This document shows, piece after piece, positions 29,283-39,627 of a DNA stretch of 64,000 bases. Within the stretch, counting starts at the first letter, position 1; each line of letters opens with the position of its first letter. The position numbers and the translations under genes were made by a program. The notes under the pieces are model-generated. The model was not told the DNA's origin. It saw nothing but the letters and a program-made list of their open reading frames with translations, and made no database searches. Source of the DNA: Thiorhodococcus drewsii AZ1 (GTDB lineage Bacteria; Pseudomonadota; Gammaproteobacteria; Chromatiales; Chromatiaceae); contig NZ_AFWT01000010.1 in assembly GCF_000224065.1 (NCBI RefSeq), positions 62,001 through 126,000 of the forward strand. The letters run 5' to 3'.

Positions 29283-30110
29283 ATGCCAATCGTAAAGACT
29301 AAACCGACGTCTGCCGGGCGCCGCTTTGTCGTCAAGGTGACGACTCCGGACCTGCACAAGGGTGCGCCTTATGCGCCCTTGATCGAGAAGAAAAGCAAGC
29401 ACGGCGGCCGTAATAATCAGGGACGCATTTCTGTGCGTCATCAGGGCGGTGGCCACAAGCAGCGTTACCGCGTTATCGATTTCAAGCGCAACAAAGAGGG
29501 CGTTCCGGCGACCGTCGAGCGCCTGGAATACGATCCGAATCGCTCTGCGCACATCGCCCTGCTCAAGTATGCCGATGGTGACCGCGCCTATATTATCGCC
29601 CCGAAGGGGTTGAAGGCGGGTGACACGGTGCAGGCTGGTGAGGCTGCGTCGATCTCTGTCGGCAACTGCATGCCGCTGCGCAATATTCCGGTCGGTACTC
29701 AGGTGCATTGCATCGAGATGCGTCCCGGAAAGGGTGCCCAGATGGTGCGTTCCGCTGGTGCCTCGGCTCAGCTTGTCGCACGCGACACTGGGACCGCGAC
29801 TCTGCGTCTGCGCTCGGGCGAGATGCGCAAGGTGCACGCCGACTGCCGCGCCGTTATCGGCGAGGTCGGCAACGCCGAGCATAGCCTGCGCAAGCTGGGC
29901 AAGGCCGGTGCGACCCGTTGGCGTGGTGTGCGTCCGACCGTCCGCGGTGTCGTCATGAACCCGGTCGATCACCCGCATGGTGGTGGCGAAGGCCGCACCT
30001 CCGGTGGTCGTCATCCGGTCACTCCTTGGGGCGTACCGACCAAGGGTCATAAGACGCGCAAGAACAAGCGGACCGACAGCATGATCGTGCGTCGTCGCGG
30101 TCGCAAGTAA
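29283..30110 (+). CDS. rplB: 50S ribosomal protein L2
   Basis: One of the most conserved 23S-binding proteins, close to the peptidyl transferase centre and the inter-subunit bridge B7b. 275 residues, beginning [13 protein letters not shown]. The C-terminal motif [12 protein letters not shown] includes the His linked to peptidyl-transfer activity in E. coli. The basic C-terminus ends R-R-R-G-R-K. Gap of 32 bp after rplW, 19 bp before rpsS. Confidence 0.97.
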   Translation: MPIVKTKPTSAGRRFVVKVTTPDLHKGAPYAPLIEKKSKHGGRNNQGRISVRHQGGGHKQRYRVIDFKRNKEGVPATVERLEYDPNRSAHIALLKYADGDRAYIIAPKGLKAGDTVQAGEAASISVGNCMPLRNIPVGTQVHCIEMRPGKGAQMVRSAGASAQLVARDTGTATLRLRSGEMRKVHADCRAVIGEVGNAEHSLRKLGKAGATRWRGVRPTVRGVVMNPVDHPHGGGEGRTSGGRHPVTPWGVPTKGHKTRKNKRTDSMIVRRRGRK

Positions 30111-30129
30111 ATAAGGCGAGGTTGAGCAA

Positions 30130-30408
30130 GTGCCACGTTCGATTCGAAAAGGACCCTTTGTGGACCACCACCTGGTCAAAAAGGTGGAAGAGGCGGTCGC
30201 CCAAAACAGTAAGCGACCGATCAAGACCTGGTCGCGTCGGTCCATGATCCTGCCGGAGATGGTTGGTCTGACCATTGCAGTCCACAACGGGCGTCAGCAC
30301 GTGCCAGTGCTCGTCAATGAAAACATGATCGGCCATAAGCTCGGCGAATTCGCGATGACCCGCACCTATCGCGGTCACGCTGCCGATAAAAAGGCCAAGA
30401 AGCGCTAG
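30130..30408 (+). CDS. rpsS: 30S ribosomal protein S19
   Basis: Head protein that contacts S13 and the A-site finger region. 92 residues beginning [14 protein letters not shown], with the motif N-G-R-Q-H-V-P-V and the C-terminal R-T-Y-R-G-H. GTG 30130 is the start, shown by the conserved second residue onward. Length matches the family (91-93). Confidence 0.97.
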   Translation: MPRSIRKGPFVDHHLVKKVEEAVAQNSKRPIKTWSRRSMILPEMVGLTIAVHNGRQHVPVLVNENMIGHKLGEFAMTRTYRGHAADKKAKKR

Positions 30409-30421
30409 TCGGAGATCGGGG

Positions 30422-30754
30422 ATGCAAGCCGAAGCAACACTCAAATACGCCCGCATCTCGGCCCAAAAGGCACGACTGGTGGCGGATCTGATTCGTGGCC
30501 GTCATGTCGAAGAGGCCTTGAATACACTCACGTTCAGCACCAAGAAGGGCGCCGAGATCATCAAGCAGGTCCTGGAATCCGCTATTGCCAATGCCGAGCA
30601 CAACGCGGGTGCGGATATCGACGAGCTCAAGGTCGCGGCCATTCAGGTCAATGAAGGCCCGACCATGAAGCGAATCCATGCGCGGGCCAAGGGTCGCGCC
30701 AATCGCATCATGAAGCGCACCAGTCACATTACGTTGACTGTGGCAGAAGGCTAA
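30422..30754 (+). CDS. rplV: 50S ribosomal protein L22
   Basis: Binds all six 23S domains, and its beta-hairpin lines the narrow part of the exit tunnel with L4. 110 residues, starting [16 protein letters not shown] after the initiator and Gln. The hairpin segment carries [15 protein letters not shown] with no sign of the deletions known to cause erythromycin resistance. Followed by rpsC. Confidence 0.96.
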   Translation: MQAEATLKYARISAQKARLVADLIRGRHVEEALNTLTFSTKKGAEIIKQVLESAIANAEHNAGADIDELKVAAIQVNEGPTMKRIHARAKGRANRIMKRTSHITLTVAEG

Positions 30755-30773
30755 GGTAGCCCAGGAGACCAGC

Positions 30774-31451
30774 ATGGGACAAAAAGTTCATCCGAATGGT
30801 ATTCGGCTTGGCATCGTCAAAGACTGGACGTCCAAGTGGTATGCCAATTCGAAAGATTATGCGGATCTGCTCAACACTGACCTGCAAGTGCGTGACTTCC
30901 TTCGTAAGGAACTCGCCAAGGCATCGGTGAGCCGTATCCAAATCAATCGTCCGGCCAAGAATGCCCACATCACCATCCATACCGCCCGTCCGGGCGTGGT
31001 GATCGGCAAGAAGGGCGAGGACATCGACAAGCTGCGCACCAAGGTGTCGGCGATGATGGGCATCCCGGTGCATATCAGCATCGAGGAAATCCGCAAGCCG
31101 GAACTGGACGCGCAACTCGTCGCCGAGGGCATCGCCCAGCAGCTCGAACGTCGCATCATGTTCCGTCGCGCGATGAAGCGTTCTATCCAGAACACCATGC
31201 GCTTGGGTGCCGAGGGCATCAAGGTCAACGTCGCCGGACGTCTGAACGGTGCCGAGATCGCGCGCAGCGAGTGGGCTCGTGAGGGTCGTGTGCCGTTGCA
31301 TACTCTGCGTGCGGACATCGACTACGGATTCGCCGAGGCCAAGACGACCTACGGGATTCTGGGTGTCAAGGTCTGGATCTTCAAAGGCGAGGTTTTCGGC
31401 GAGCAGCTTCCCGAAGAACCGGCGCCGAAAGCGGCCGGAAAGAAGGGTTAA
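30774..31451 (+). CDS. rpsC: 30S ribosomal protein S3
   Basis: Forms the mRNA entry pore with S4 and S5 and contributes to helicase activity of the ribosome. 225 residues: an N-terminal KH domain with the G-x-x-G loop [10 protein letters not shown] at about residues 75-85, and a C-terminal domain with [10 protein letters not shown]. The start [11 protein letters not shown] is canonical. rplP starts 3 bp later. Confidence 0.97.
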   Translation: MGQKVHPNGIRLGIVKDWTSKWYANSKDYADLLNTDLQVRDFLRKELAKASVSRIQINRPAKNAHITIHTARPGVVIGKKGEDIDKLRTKVSAMMGIPVHISIEEIRKPELDAQLVAEGIAQQLERRIMFRRAMKRSIQNTMRLGAEGIKVNVAGRLNGAEIARSEWAREGRVPLHTLRADIDYGFAEAKTTYGILGVKVWIFKGEVFGEQLPEEPAPKAAGKKG

Positions 31452-31454
31452 GAC

Positions 31455-31868
31455 ATGCTGCAACCGAAACGTACCAAGTTCCGAAAGCAACAGAAGGGGC
31501 GCAATCGCGGTCTGGCTCAGAGCGGAAACCGCGTGAGCTTCGGCGAGTTCGGTCTCAAGGCGACCGGGCGTGGACGTCTGACCGCCCGCCAAATCGAGGC
31601 GGCGCGTCGTGCCATCACCCGTAGCGTCAAGCGTGGCGGCAAGCTGTGGATTCGCGTCTTCCCCGACAAGCCCATTTCGAAAAAACCTCTCGAAGTGCGT
31701 ATGGGTAAGGGTAAGGGTAACGTAGAATACTGGGTTGCCCTTATTCAGCCGGGCCGCATGCTCTACGAGATCGAGGGTGTCAGCGAAGAACTCGCCCGTG
31801 AGGCATTCAAGCTGGCTGCGGCCAAATTGCCGGTGCAGACCACCTTTGAAAAGCGGACGATTCTCTGA
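31455..31868 (+). CDS. rplP: 50S ribosomal protein L16
   Basis: Late-assembling protein near the A-site tRNA elbow. 137 residues with the canonical [12 protein letters not shown] opening and [10 protein letters not shown] segment. The Arg-rich stretch ahead of the latter includes the region hydroxylated by RoxA (YcfD) in E. coli. The stop shares one base with the rpmC start, giving tight coupling. Confidence 0.97.
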   Translation: MLQPKRTKFRKQQKGRNRGLAQSGNRVSFGEFGLKATGRGRLTARQIEAARRAITRSVKRGGKLWIRVFPDKPISKKPLEVRMGKGKGNVEYWVALIQPGRMLYEIEGVSEELAREAFKLAAAKLPVQTTFEKRTIL

Positions 31869-32068
31869 TGAAGGCGAACGAACTTAGAAACAGCAGTGTC
31901 GAGGATCTGCAGAAGCAGATGATGGATCTGCTTCGCGAACAGTTCAATCTGCGCATGCAGCGGGGCACCGGGCAGTTGTCCAAGCCCTCCCAGATGAAGG
32001 CCGTGCGCCGGGATATCGCCCGGATCAAGACGGTGATGGCTGAAATGACGGCGGGCGGGAAATCATGA
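31868..32068 (+). CDS. rpmC: 50S ribosomal protein L29
   Basis: Small two-helix protein at the tunnel exit beside L23. 66 residues beginning K-A-N-E-L-R-N, with the conserved [10 protein letters not shown] and I-A-R-I-K-T segments. It overlaps rplP by 1 bp and rpsQ by 4 bp (ATGA), so all three are translated in sequence. Confidence 0.96.
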   Translation: MKANELRNSSVEDLQKQMMDLLREQFNLRMQRGTGQLSKPSQMKAVRRDIARIKTVMAEMTAGGKS

Positions 32069-32325
32069 GCGACGAGAACAACATCAATCGCACACTGGAA
32101 GGCCGCGTCACCAGCAGCGCCATGGACAAGACCGTGACAGTGCTGATCGAGCGCCGCGTCAAGCACCCGCTCTACGGCAAGTTCCTGCGTCGGTCCACCA
32201 AGATCCATGCGCACGACGAGTCCAATGCGTGTGGCGAAGGCGATCTCGTCCGGGTCGAGCAGTGCCGTCCGCTGTCCAAGACGAAGACCTGGCGCCTACT
32301 TGAAATCATCGAGAAGGCACGCTGA
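32065..32325 (+). CDS. rpsQ: 30S ribosomal protein S17
   Basis: OB-fold primary binder of 16S rRNA in the 30S body. 86 residues, with [14 protein letters not shown] and H-P-L-Y-G-K-F. ATG 32065 overlaps the rpmC stop. A 104-bp gap follows, the widest in this stretch and the boundary between the S10 and spc operons in E. coli; no promoter is obvious in it. Confidence 0.96.
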   Translation: MSDENNINRTLEGRVTSSAMDKTVTVLIERRVKHPLYGKFLRRSTKIHAHDESNACGEGDLVRVEQCRPLSKTKTWRLLEIIEKAR

Positions 32326-32429
32326 GCGCCTAGGCGTCGCGCGTATCAGGCACACGCCCGACCTCGCGACCACTCGCAGAGCAGCCGGAATCAACCCCCG
32401 GATCAGCAACAAGCTTTAGGTATAAGACA

Positions 32430-32798
32430 ATGATTCAGATGCAGACGAATCTCAGCGTCGCTGACAATAGCGGCGCCAAGAGCGTGATGTGCATCAAGGT
32501 GCTCGGCGGGTCGCATCGGCGCTACGCGGGCATCGGTGATGTCATCAAGGTCTCCGTCAAGGATGCCATTCCGCGCGGTAAGGTCAAGAAAGGCGACGTC
32601 TACAATGCTGTCGTGGTACGCACCCGTAAGGGCGTGCGTCGTCCCGACGGCTCCTTGATTCGCTTCGACGGCAACGCCGCCGTTTTGCTGAACAACCAGC
32701 TTCAGCCGATCGGTACCCGTATCTTCGGACCCGTGACCCGCGAACTTCGCGGTGAGCGTTTCATGAAGATCATTTCTCTGGCGCCGGAAGTGCTGTAA
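32430..32798 (+). CDS. rplN: 50S ribosomal protein L14
   Basis: Inter-subunit bridge protein (B5/B8) and the docking site of the silencing factor RsfS. 122 residues, the usual length, beginning [15 protein letters not shown]. The family signature [11 protein letters not shown] is present. It is the first gene of the spc-type group, with rplX 13 bp downstream. Confidence 0.97.
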   Translation: MIQMQTNLSVADNSGAKSVMCIKVLGGSHRRYAGIGDVIKVSVKDAIPRGKVKKGDVYNAVVVRTRKGVRRPDGSLIRFDGNAAVLLNNQLQPIGTRIFGPVTRELRGERFMKIISLAPEVL

Positions 32799-32811
32799 GG
32801 GAGTCGACGTC

Positions 32812-33129
32812 ATGCAGAAGATCAAAAAAGGCGACGACGTCATCGTTATCGCTGGGAAAGACAAGGGCAAGCGCGGTACCGTGCTGCGGGTGGTCGACGA
32901 GAACAAGCTTCTTGTCGAGAACATCAACATCGCGCGCAAGCACAAAAAAGCCAATCCTCAGGTCGGCGAGCCGGGTGGAATCGTCGATCAGGCGATGCCA
33001 ATTCATGTGTCCAACGTGGCGCTCTACAACCCTCAGAAGGGTTCAGGCGATCGGGTGGGCTTCAAGATCCTGGAAGACGGTCGCAAGGTTCGCGTGTTCA
33101 AATCGAACAGCGAAGTCGTCGACGTCTGA
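32812..33129 (+). CDS. rplX: 50S ribosomal protein L24
   Basis: Assembly initiator of the large subunit at the 5' end of 23S rRNA. 105 residues with a KOW motif ([12 protein letters not shown]) at about residues 12-25 and the conserved N-I-A-R-K-H segment. In E. coli S8 represses the spc operon near the rplX-rplE junction. The 14-bp gap here ends in GAAGGAAGCGAA, a good ribosome site. Confidence 0.97.
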   Translation: MQKIKKGDDVIVIAGKDKGKRGTVLRVVDENKLLVENINIARKHKKANPQVGEPGGIVDQAMPIHVSNVALYNPQKGSGDRVGFKILEDGRKVRVFKSNSEVVDV

Positions 33130-33143
33130 CCGAAGGAAGCGAA

Positions 33144-33683
33144 ATGTCCAGATTACACACAGAGTATCAAGAGCGCATCGTTGGGCAGCTCAAGGAGCGC
33201 TTCAGCTATAAGAGCGTCATGCAGGTGCCGCGCATCGAGAAGATCACGCTCAATATGGGTGTGGGCGAGGCCGTCGCCGATAAGAAGGTGATGGATCATG
33301 CCGTCGCCGACATGCGCGCCATCGCCGGTCAGCAGCCGATCGTGACCTATGCCCGCAAGTCGGTCGCCGGCTTCAAGATCCGTGAAGGCTGGCCGATCGG
33401 TTGCAAGGTGACCCTGCGTCGCGAGCGGATGTACGAGTTCCTCGATCGTCTGATCAGCGTCTCGATCCCGCGTATCCGCGACTTCCGCGGTCTGAGTGCG
33501 AAGGCGTTCGACGGTCGCGGCAATTACTCGATGGGCGTGCGTGAGCAGATCATGTTCCCGGAGATCGATTACGACAAGATCGATGCCTTGCGTGGACTTG
33601 ATATCACGATCACGACCTCGGCGCGTACGGACGAAGAGGGGCGGGCACTGCTCGAGGCCTTCAACTTCCCATTCCGCACCTAA
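33144..33683 (+). CDS. rplE: 50S ribosomal protein L5
   Basis: Binds 5S rRNA in the central protuberance and contacts P-site tRNA and S13. 179 residues, same as E. coli. Conserved elements are [22 protein letters not shown] and P-R-I-R-D-F-R-G-L. Followed by rpsN after 23 bp. Confidence 0.97.
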   Translation: MSRLHTEYQERIVGQLKERFSYKSVMQVPRIEKITLNMGVGEAVADKKVMDHAVADMRAIAGQQPIVTYARKSVAGFKIREGWPIGCKVTLRRERMYEFLDRLISVSIPRIRDFRGLSAKAFDGRGNYSMGVREQIMFPEIDYDKIDALRGLDITITTSARTDEEGRALLEAFNFPFRT

Positions 33684-33706
33684 TAGCACGGACCTGAGAC
33701 AGCACT

Positions 33707-34012
33707 ATGGCGAAGAAGAGCATGATTGCGCGCGACCTTAAGCGCACCCAGACCGCAGCCCGGTTGAGCGCGAAGCGTGCGGCCCTGAAAGCTGTGATCA
33801 ATGATCGTAGCGCTAGCCCGGAGCAGATCGACGAGGCCGTGCAGAAGCTGCAGAAATTGCCGCGCGACGCGAGTCCTTCGCGTCAACAGCGTCGCTGCCG
33901 CGTCAGCGGGCGTCCGCACGCCGTCTATCGCAAGTTCGGGCTGTCGCGTATCAAATTGCGTGAAGCCGTGATGCGCGGGGATGTCCCCGGCGTCGTTAAG
34001 GCGAGCTGGTAA
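33707..34012 (+). CDS. rpsN: 30S ribosomal protein S14, zinc-independent form
   Basis: Late-binding head protein of 101 residues. This is the long, cysteine-poor form: the two C-x-x-C pairs of zinc-binding S14 are absent (one Cys is seen, in [10 protein letters not shown]). The C-terminal segment Y-R-K-F-G-L-S-R-I is canonical. Gap of 88 bp before rpsH. Confidence 0.96.
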   Translation: MAKKSMIARDLKRTQTAARLSAKRAALKAVINDRSASPEQIDEAVQKLQKLPRDASPSRQQRRCRVSGRPHAVYRKFGLSRIKLREAVMRGDVPGVVKASW

Positions 34013-34100
34013 GCACGCCCTTTTGGGCCGGCCTTCGGGATCGGCCCGATTACACAGCGGGTATCGCGTCGCAAAGGCGGACTGACCCAGGAGAAGCACA

Positions 34101-34496
34101 ATGAGTATGTCTGATCCGATTGCGGATATGCTGACACGCATCCGCAACGGCCAGCAGCGCGGTAAAATCACCATCGTGATGCCTTCCTCCAAGCAGAAGG
34201 TCGCGATCGCGAACCTGCTCAAGGAAGAAGGGTATATCGCCGACGCAACGGTCGAAGCCAATGGTGCCAAGCCTGAACTGGTCATCAAGCTGAAGTACTA
34301 TCGCGGCAAGCCGGTCATTGAGGTGCTGAAGCGCGTCTCCCGTCCCGGTCTTCGCATCTACCGCAATAAGAACGAGCTGCCCAACGTTTGGGCCGGTCTC
34401 GGCATTGCGATCGTCTCCACCTCGAAAGGTCTGATGACCGACCGCGCGGCCCGTCAAGCTGGCCACGGCGGCGAAATCATCGCCTACGTCGCGTAA
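34101..34496 (+). CDS. rpsH: 30S ribosomal protein S8
   Basis: Primary binder of 16S helix 21 and, in E. coli, the translational repressor of the spc operon. 131 residues with [12 protein letters not shown] near the start and the C-terminal motif [15 protein letters not shown] 34101 has GGAGAAG well placed; ATG 34107 is an alternative that trims two residues. rplF begins 10 bp later. Confidence 0.97.
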   Translation: MSMSDPIADMLTRIRNGQQRGKITIVMPSSKQKVAIANLLKEEGYIADATVEANGAKPELVIKLKYYRGKPVIEVLKRVSRPGLRIYRNKNELPNVWAGLGIAIVSTSKGLMTDRAARQAGHGGEIIAYVA

Positions 34497-34506
34497 GGAG
34501 GCGAAG

Positions 34507-35040
34507 ATGTCACGAGTTGCAAAGGCACCGATCGCGCTGCCAAAAGGCGTCACCGTCGAGATTGCTGGTCAGAACGTTACCGTCAAGGGGCCTAAGGGCA
34601 CCATGGGCTGGACCGTTCATTCGACCGTTGCCGTCTGCCAGGATGAGGGGGCGATCAAGGTTGCTCCCGCCGAAGGCAGCAATAACGCTTGGGCGATGGC
34701 CGGTACCACCCGCGCGCTGCTCAACAACATGGTTGTAGGTTGCGGTACGGGTTTCAGCCGCAAGCTGAACCTGGTCGGCGTTGGTTACCGTGCGCAGGCC
34801 AAGGGCAATGTGCTCAACCTGAATCTGGGCTTCTCCCATCCGATCGATTATCCGATGCCCGAGGGCATCACGATCGAGACCCCGAGCCAGACCGAAATCG
34901 TCGTTTCCGGCGCCGACAAGCAGCAGGTCGGTCAGGTCGCCTCGGAGATCCGGGGATTCCGTCCTCCGGAGCCTTACAAGGGCAAGGGTGTTCGTTACGC
35001 GGACGAAAACGTCCTGCGTAAGGAAGCCAAGAAGAAATAA
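34507..35040 (+). CDS. rplF: 50S ribosomal protein L6
   Basis: Two-domain protein near the sarcin-ricin loop and factor-binding site. 177 residues. The C-terminal signature [11 protein letters not shown] is intact, as is the internal V-G-V-G-Y-R-A-Q. A strong AGGAGG lies 6 nt before ATG 34507. Length equals E. coli L6. Confidence 0.97.
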   Translation: MSRVAKAPIALPKGVTVEIAGQNVTVKGPKGTMGWTVHSTVAVCQDEGAIKVAPAEGSNNAWAMAGTTRALLNNMVVGCGTGFSRKLNLVGVGYRAQAKGNVLNLNLGFSHPIDYPMPEGITIETPSQTEIVVSGADKQQVGQVASEIRGFRPPEPYKGKGVRYADENVLRKEAKKK

Positions 35041-35052
35041 GGGGTCTCATCA

Positions 35053-35409
35053 ATGGATAAGAAACAGGCACGCCTGCGCCGCGCCACGCGCGCACGCGCC
35101 AAGATCCGGGAACTCGGTGTTTACCGTCTGTGCGTTCATCGCACGCCCCGGCATACCTATGCCCAGATCATCGCTCCGACGGGTGACAAGGTCGTTGCTA
35201 GCGCCTCCACGCTGGACAAGGATCTGCGTCAGGCAATCGAGGGCAATAAGGCGAACGTCACGGCTGCTACCGTCATCGGTAAGGCCATTGCGGAGCGCGC
35301 GCTCGCCGCTGGAGTGGATTCCGTCGCGTTCGACCGTTCCGGCTTCCGTTATCACGGCCGTCTCAAGGCGCTGGCTGATGCCGCGCGCGAGACCGGTCTG
35401 AAATTCTGA
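35053..35409 (+). CDS. rplR: 50S ribosomal protein L18
   Basis: 5S rRNA-binding protein of the central protuberance. 118 residues, with the basic N-terminal arm [12 protein letters not shown] and the core motif [14 protein letters not shown]. The C-terminal [11 protein letters not shown] segment is typical. rpsE follows after 10 bp. Confidence 0.97.
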   Translation: MDKKQARLRRATRARAKIRELGVYRLCVHRTPRHTYAQIIAPTGDKVVASASTLDKDLRQAIEGNKANVTAATVIGKAIAERALAAGVDSVAFDRSGFRYHGRLKALADAARETGLKF

Positions 35410-35419
35410 GGGCTCGATC

Positions 35420-35926
35420 ATGGCGAACTTCAATCCAAAAGCGGAAGGCGACGAGCTTCTCGAAAAGCTGGTCCAGGTCAATCGCGTTGCCAAGGTAGTC
35501 AAGGGTGGCCGTCAGTTCGGCTTCGCGGCCCTGACCGTCGTCGGCGACGGCAAGGGTCGTGTCGGCTTCGGTCGCGGCAAGGCTCGTGAGGTGCCGATCG
35601 CGATCCAGAAGGCGATGGAAAGCGCACGCAAGAACATGATCGATGTCAAGCTGAATGGCACCACGCTGCAGTATCCGCTGCAGGGGCGTCACGGCGCGGC
35701 CAAGGTCTTCATGCAGCCGGCCTCCGACGGTACCGGAATCATCGCGGGCGGTGCCATGCGCGCCGTGTTCGAGGTTCTGGGCGTGCAGAACGTGCTTGCC
35801 AAGTGTATCGGCACCAACAACCCGATCAATGTCGTGCGCGCGACCGTCAACGGTCTGCGGGCGATGAACGATCCTGAGACCGTTGCGGCCAAGCGTGGCA
35901 AGACGGTCGACGAGATTCTGGGGTAA
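35420..35926 (+). CDS. rpsE: 30S ribosomal protein S5
   Basis: Contributes to the mRNA entry site and translational accuracy. 168 residues: an N-terminal double-stranded-RNA-binding-type domain and a C-terminal domain containing G-I-I-A-G-G-A-M-R. The spectinomycin loop region [12 protein letters not shown] looks wild type. rpmD starts 3 bp after the stop. Confidence 0.97.
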   Translation: MANFNPKAEGDELLEKLVQVNRVAKVVKGGRQFGFAALTVVGDGKGRVGFGRGKAREVPIAIQKAMESARKNMIDVKLNGTTLQYPLQGRHGAAKVFMQPASDGTGIIAGGAMRAVFEVLGVQNVLAKCIGTNNPINVVRATVNGLRAMNDPETVAAKRGKTVDEILG

Positions 35927-35929
35927 CCA

Positions 35930-36118
35930 ATGTCCGACAAGAAGATGATGAAGGTGAAGCTGGTGCGTAGCGCCAACGGTCGCCTCGAAAAGCATCAGGC
36001 TTGCGTGCGCGGGCTCGGTCTGCGCCGGATGCACCAGGTGGTCGAGGTCGAGGATACGCCCTGTACGCGCGGCATGGTCAATGCCGTCTACTACATGGTC
36101 AAGGTCGTGGAGGACTGA
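35930..36118 (+). CDS. rpmD: 50S ribosomal protein L30
   Basis: Small large-subunit protein present in most but not all bacteria. 62 residues, with K-V-K-L-V-R-S, then [11 protein letters not shown], then the family-typical M-V-N-A-V-Y-Y-M-V. It follows rpsE by 3 bp and precedes rplO by 5 bp, in the universal spc order. Confidence 0.96.
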   Translation: MSDKKMMKVKLVRSANGRLEKHQACVRGLGLRRMHQVVEVEDTPCTRGMVNAVYYMVKVVED

Positions 36119-36123
36119 AGACG

Positions 36124-36558
36124 ATGAGACTCAATGATCTTCATCCAGACGCAGGCAGCCGCCCTTCGGCTAAGCGCGTTGGTCGTGGTATCGGTAGCGG
36201 CCTGGGCAAGACCTGCGGACGCGGCCACAAGGGCCAGAAGTCGCGTAACGGCGGCTTCCACAAGGTCGGTTTCGAAGGCGGTCAGATGCCGCTGCAGCGT
36301 CGTCTGCCGAAGGTGGGCTTCCGCTCGCACAAGGCACAGTCGCGTGCAGAGGTCCGTCTGAACGAGCTGAACGCGGTTGCCGGTGATACGGTCGATCTCG
36401 AAAGCCTGAAAGCGGCTGGGATCCTGAATCGCAGCATCAAGACGGCCAAGATCATCGCCTCCGGCGAAGTGGCTCGTGCGCTGACGATCCGTGGTCTCTG
36501 TGTGACCAAGGGCGCTCGTTCCGCTATCGAATCGGTCGGCGGCAAGATCGAAGACTAA
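36124..36558 (+). CDS. rplO: 50S ribosomal protein L15
   Basis: Late-assembly protein binding 23S rRNA with an extended basic N-terminal tail. 144 residues from ATG 36124 (M-R-L-N-D-L-H-P). The glycine-rich segment [17 protein letters not shown] is characteristic, and F-E-G-G-Q-M-P-L follows. A longer open frame back into rpmD is not used. Confidence 0.97.
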   Translation: MRLNDLHPDAGSRPSAKRVGRGIGSGLGKTCGRGHKGQKSRNGGFHKVGFEGGQMPLQRRLPKVGFRSHKAQSRAEVRLNELNAVAGDTVDLESLKAAGILNRSIKTAKIIASGEVARALTIRGLCVTKGARSAIESVGGKIED

Positions 36559-36577
36559 ATCAGAAGGCGCGAATCGG

Positions 36578-37930
36578 ATGGCTAAAAACGTCGGATCCAT
36601 GGGGAAAGCGCTCGGTGGGATGGGGCAGCTGACAGAGTTGCGGCAGCGCTTGCTGTTCCTGCTTGGGGCCTTGCTAGTCTACCGGATCGGTACCTTCATC
36701 CCGGTCCCCGGGGTGAATCCAGAGGCACTGGCCATCCTGTTCGACCAAAATCAAGGCTCTATCCTGGGCATGTTCAACATGTTCTCGGGTGGTGCTCTGA
36801 AGCGGGCGAGTCTATTCGCGCTCGGCGTCATGCCGTACATCTCGGCCTCGATCATCGTTCAGCTGATGACCTCCGTGGTGCCTCAGTTGGAACAGTTGAA
36901 GAAGGAAGGGGAGTCGGGTCGGCGCAAGATCACCCAGTACACGCGCTACGGCACCGTGTTCTTGGCGACCTTTCAGGCGGTGGGTATCTCCATGGCCCTG
37001 CAGAGTCAGACGGCTGGTGGTTCGGCCCTGGTGAGTCATGCCGGCGTGGGCTTCGTCTTCACGGCGACCGTGACGCTGGTAACCGGGACCATGTTCCTCA
37101 TGTGGCTTGGCGAGCAGATTACCGAGCGCGGTATCGGCAACGGTATCTCGATGATCATCTTCTCGGGTATCGTCGCGGGGCTTCCGGCCGCGCTGGGCGG
37201 GACCCTGGAGTTGGCCCGTACCGGTGAGATGAATTCGCTTGCGGTACTGGCGCTCTTCGCCATGGCGCTGGCGGTGACCGCGTTCGTCGTCTTCGTCGAG
37301 CGTGGACAGCGGCGGATCACGGTGAACTATGCCCGTCGTCAGCAGGGGCGTCGGATGATGCAGGCTCAAAGCACGCATCTTCCGCTGAAGCTCAACATGG
37401 CTGGTGTCATTCCGCCGATCTTCGCATCGAGTATCATTCTGTTCCCGGGGACGCTCGGCCAGTGGTTCGGCAGTAGCGAGAATTACCGCTGGATCGCCGA
37501 TATCACTTCCAAGCTGGCACCGGGCGAGCCGATTTACGTCATTCTCTATTCGGCCGCGATCATCTTCTTCTGCTTTTTCTACACCGCGCTGGTGTTTAAC
37601 GCGAAGGAGACGGCGGACAATCTCAAGCGCTCCGGCGCCTTCATTCCGGGCATCCGTCCGGGTGAGCAGACGGCGCGCTACATCGACGGTGTCATGACCC
37701 GGCTGACCGCAGCTGGTGCCATCTACATCACGGCGGTGTGTTTGCTGCCGGAGTTTTTGATCGTTGGTTACAACGTGCCCTTCTACTTTGGGGGCACCTC
37801 GCTGTTGATCGTGGTCGTCGTGGTTATGGACTTCATGGCGCAGGTTCAGGCCCATTTGATGTCGCATCAATACGAAGGCCTGATGAAAAAGGCCAACCTG
37901 AAGTCGCCGGGCGCCGGCATGTTGCGCTAG
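36578..37930 (+). CDS. secY: Preprotein translocase subunit SecY
   Basis: Central pore subunit of the inner-membrane SecYEG channel. 450 residues with ten hydrophobic segments. The first is preceded by [11 protein letters not shown], and the plug/pore region holds [11 protein letters not shown] and P-Y-I-S-A-S-I. The cytosolic loop G-I-R-P-G-E-Q-T is conserved. It is encoded in the spc group after rplO, and its partner SecE is at 10205-10582. Confidence 0.97.
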   Translation: MAKNVGSMGKALGGMGQLTELRQRLLFLLGALLVYRIGTFIPVPGVNPEALAILFDQNQGSILGMFNMFSGGALKRASLFALGVMPYISASIIVQLMTSVVPQLEQLKKEGESGRRKITQYTRYGTVFLATFQAVGISMALQSQTAGGSALVSHAGVGFVFTATVTLVTGTMFLMWLGEQITERGIGNGISMIIFSGIVAGLPAALGGTLELARTGEMNSLAVLALFAMALAVTAFVVFVERGQRRITVNYARRQQGRRMMQAQSTHLPLKLNMAGVIPPIFASSIILFPGTLGQWFGSSENYRWIADITSKLAPGEPIYVILYSAAIIFFCFFYTALVFNAKETADNLKRSGAFIPGIRPGEQTARYIDGVMTRLTAAGAIYITAVCLLPEFLIVGYNVPFYFGGTSLLIVVVVVMDFMAQVQAHLMSHQYEGLMKKANLKSPGAGMLR

Positions 37931-37975
37931 GTCCATCTTCAAGCGCTGGGGCGCTCGAGTCTTAAGGAGACAACA

Positions 37976-38089
37976 ATGAAAGTGCGTGCATCAGTTAAAA
38001 AATTGTGCAGAAACTGCAGAATCATCCGTCGCAATGGGGCAGTGCGGGTCATTTGTACCGATCCTCGCCACAAGCAGCGCCAGGGTTGA
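37976..38089 (+). CDS. rpmJ: 50S ribosomal protein L36, zinc-binding form
   Basis: The smallest ribosomal protein, 37 residues ([10 protein letters not shown]...R-Q-G). The zinc ribbon ligands are complete: Cys11, Cys14, Cys27 and His32. Many bacteria carry a zinc-free paralogue for zinc limitation; none is in this window. A good TAAGGAG lies before ATG 37976, 45 bp after secY. Last gene of the spc group. Confidence 0.95.
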   Translation: MKVRASVKKLCRNCRIIRRNGAVRVICTDPRHKQRQG

Positions 38090-38101
38090 TCAGTTCTTTG
38101 G

Positions 38102-38129
38102 TTGACCTAGGCCAACCGTTTGATATACT
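38102..38129 (+). promoter_or_regulatory. Extended -10 sigma-70 promoter of the alpha operon
   Basis: TTGACC (38102-38107), a 16-bp spacer, then TATACT (38124-38129) with an upstream TGA forming an extended -10. It lies between rpmJ and rpsM. The -35 is embedded in a near-perfect palindrome, GGTTGACCTAGGCCAACC (38100-38117), which could be an operator. Confidence 0.7.
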
Positions 38130-38174
38130 ACGCGGTTTACCCGCTGAGCATTTAGGACAAAGGGGTTCGTAAAT

Positions 38175-38531
38175 ATGGCCCGTATCGCCGGCGTCAATAT
38201 CCCGGATAAGAAACACGCCGTGATCGCGTTGACCGCGATTTATGGCATTGGTCGCACCCGTGCGGGTCTGATTTGCGATTCAGCGGGTATTCCGCGTGAC
38301 ACGAAAGTCCAGACCCTAACGGAAGAAGAGGTCGACAAGCTGCGCAACGAGGTGGCGAAGTATGCCGTCGAAGGTGATCTGCGCCGCGAAGTGTCGATGA
38401 ACATCAAGCGCTTGATGGATCTCGGTTGCTATCGTGGCATCCGTCATCGTCGTGGGTTGCCGCTGCGTGGTCAGCGGACTCGCACCAACGCCCGGACCCG
38501 TAAGGGCCCGCGTCGTCCGATCAAGCGCTAA
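38175..38531 (+). CDS. rpsM: 30S ribosomal protein S13
   Basis: Head protein forming bridges B1a/b and touching P-site tRNA through its basic tail. 118 residues with A-R-I-A-G-V-N-I-P and the C-terminal [16 protein letters not shown]. First gene of the alpha operon, behind a strong promoter. In E. coli S4 represses this operon at the rpsM leader. Confidence 0.97.
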   Translation: MARIAGVNIPDKKHAVIALTAIYGIGRTRAGLICDSAGIPRDTKVQTLTEEEVDKLRNEVAKYAVEGDLRREVSMNIKRLMDLGCYRGIRHRRGLPLRGQRTRTNARTRKGPRRPIKR

Positions 38532-38567
38532 GCGTGCACGCCAAGCAGATGAGCTGGATTACTTCGA

Positions 38568-38957
38568 ATGGCTAAACCGATTCGCAACACGAAAAAGAAG
38601 ATTAAGAAGCAGGTGGCGGACGGAGTCGCCCACGTCCACGCTTCTTTCAACAATACCATCATCACCATTACCGACCGGCAGGGTAATGCCCTGGCTTGGG
38701 CGACTTCTGGTGGTTCCGGTTTCCGGGGCTCGCGTAAGAGCACTCCGTTCGCCGCGCAGGTCGCAGCGGACAAGGCTGGTCAGATCGCCAAGGAGTACGG
38801 GCTACGCAACCTGGATGTCAACGTCAAGGGGCCGGGGCCGGGTCGTGAATCCGCTGTGCGTGCACTGAACAACGCCGGATTCAAGATCACAAGCATCACC
38901 GACGTGACGCCGATCCCCCATAACGGCTGCCGTCCGCCCAAAAAGCGGCGCGTCTGA
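38568..38957 (+). CDS. rpsK: 30S ribosomal protein S11
   Basis: Platform protein near the E-site mRNA. 129 residues with [15 protein letters not shown] and the C-terminal signature [16 protein letters not shown]. In E. coli the Asn-Gly in this tail can form isoaspartate. Followed by rpsD after 26 bp. Confidence 0.97.
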   Translation: MAKPIRNTKKKIKKQVADGVAHVHASFNNTIITITDRQGNALAWATSGGSGFRGSRKSTPFAAQVAADKAGQIAKEYGLRNLDVNVKGPGPGRESAVRALNNAGFKITSITDVTPIPHNGCRPPKKRRV

Positions 38958-38983
38958 CGTCTGACAGTTCAACAGGAAGAGAC

Positions 38984-39604
38984 ATGGCACGTTACACAGG
39001 CCCAACCTGCAAGCTGGCACGGCGCGAAGGGACCGATCTTTCGCTCAAGAGTCGTGCGCGCTCAATCGATACCAAGTGCAACCTGGAGAAGCAGCCGGGG
39101 CAGACGACCGATCGTCGCCGCCGCCTCTCCGACTACGGCGGTCAGCTGCGCGAGAAGCAGAAGGTGCGCCGTATCTATGGTGTGCTGGAAAAACAGTTCC
39201 GCAATTACTACAAGAAGGCTGCTCAAGCGAAGGGCGCGACGGGTGAGAACCTGCTGCAGCTCTTGGAGCGTCGTCTCGATAACGTCGTCTATCGGATGGG
39301 CTTCGGTGCCACCCGTGCCGAGGCGCGTCAGCTGGTGAGCCACAAGGGCATCCTGGTCAACGGTCGTGTCGTGAACATCCCCTCCTATCAGGTCACCATG
39401 GAAGACCAGGTCGAGGTCCGTGAGCCGGCCAAGAAGCAGGTGCGCGTTCAAAACGCAATGGCTCTGGCCGAGCAGTACGGTTTCCCGGATTGGGTCGAGG
39501 TCGACACCAAAGGTCTGAAGGGTGTGTTCAAGCGCATCCCAGATCGTTCCGATCTTCCAGCAGACATCAACGAATCGCTGATCGTCGAGCTGTACTCCAA
39601 GTAA
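38984..39604 (+). CDS. rpsD: 30S ribosomal protein S4
   Basis: Assembly initiator of the 30S body and accuracy determinant. 206 residues, same as E. coli. The S4 RNA-binding domain (about 96-160) includes [11 protein letters not shown] and [10 protein letters not shown]. In E. coli it autoregulates the alpha operon and also acts as an antiterminator of rRNA operons. rpoA starts 23 bp later. Confidence 0.97.
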   Translation: MARYTGPTCKLARREGTDLSLKSRARSIDTKCNLEKQPGQTTDRRRRLSDYGGQLREKQKVRRIYGVLEKQFRNYYKKAAQAKGATGENLLQLLERRLDNVVYRMGFGATRAEARQLVSHKGILVNGRVVNIPSYQVTMEDQVEVREPAKKQVRVQNAMALAEQYGFPDWVEVDTKGLKGVFKRIPDRSDLPADINESLIVELYSK

Positions 39605-39627
39605 GGGAGCTTTCTGAGAGGCACAGA

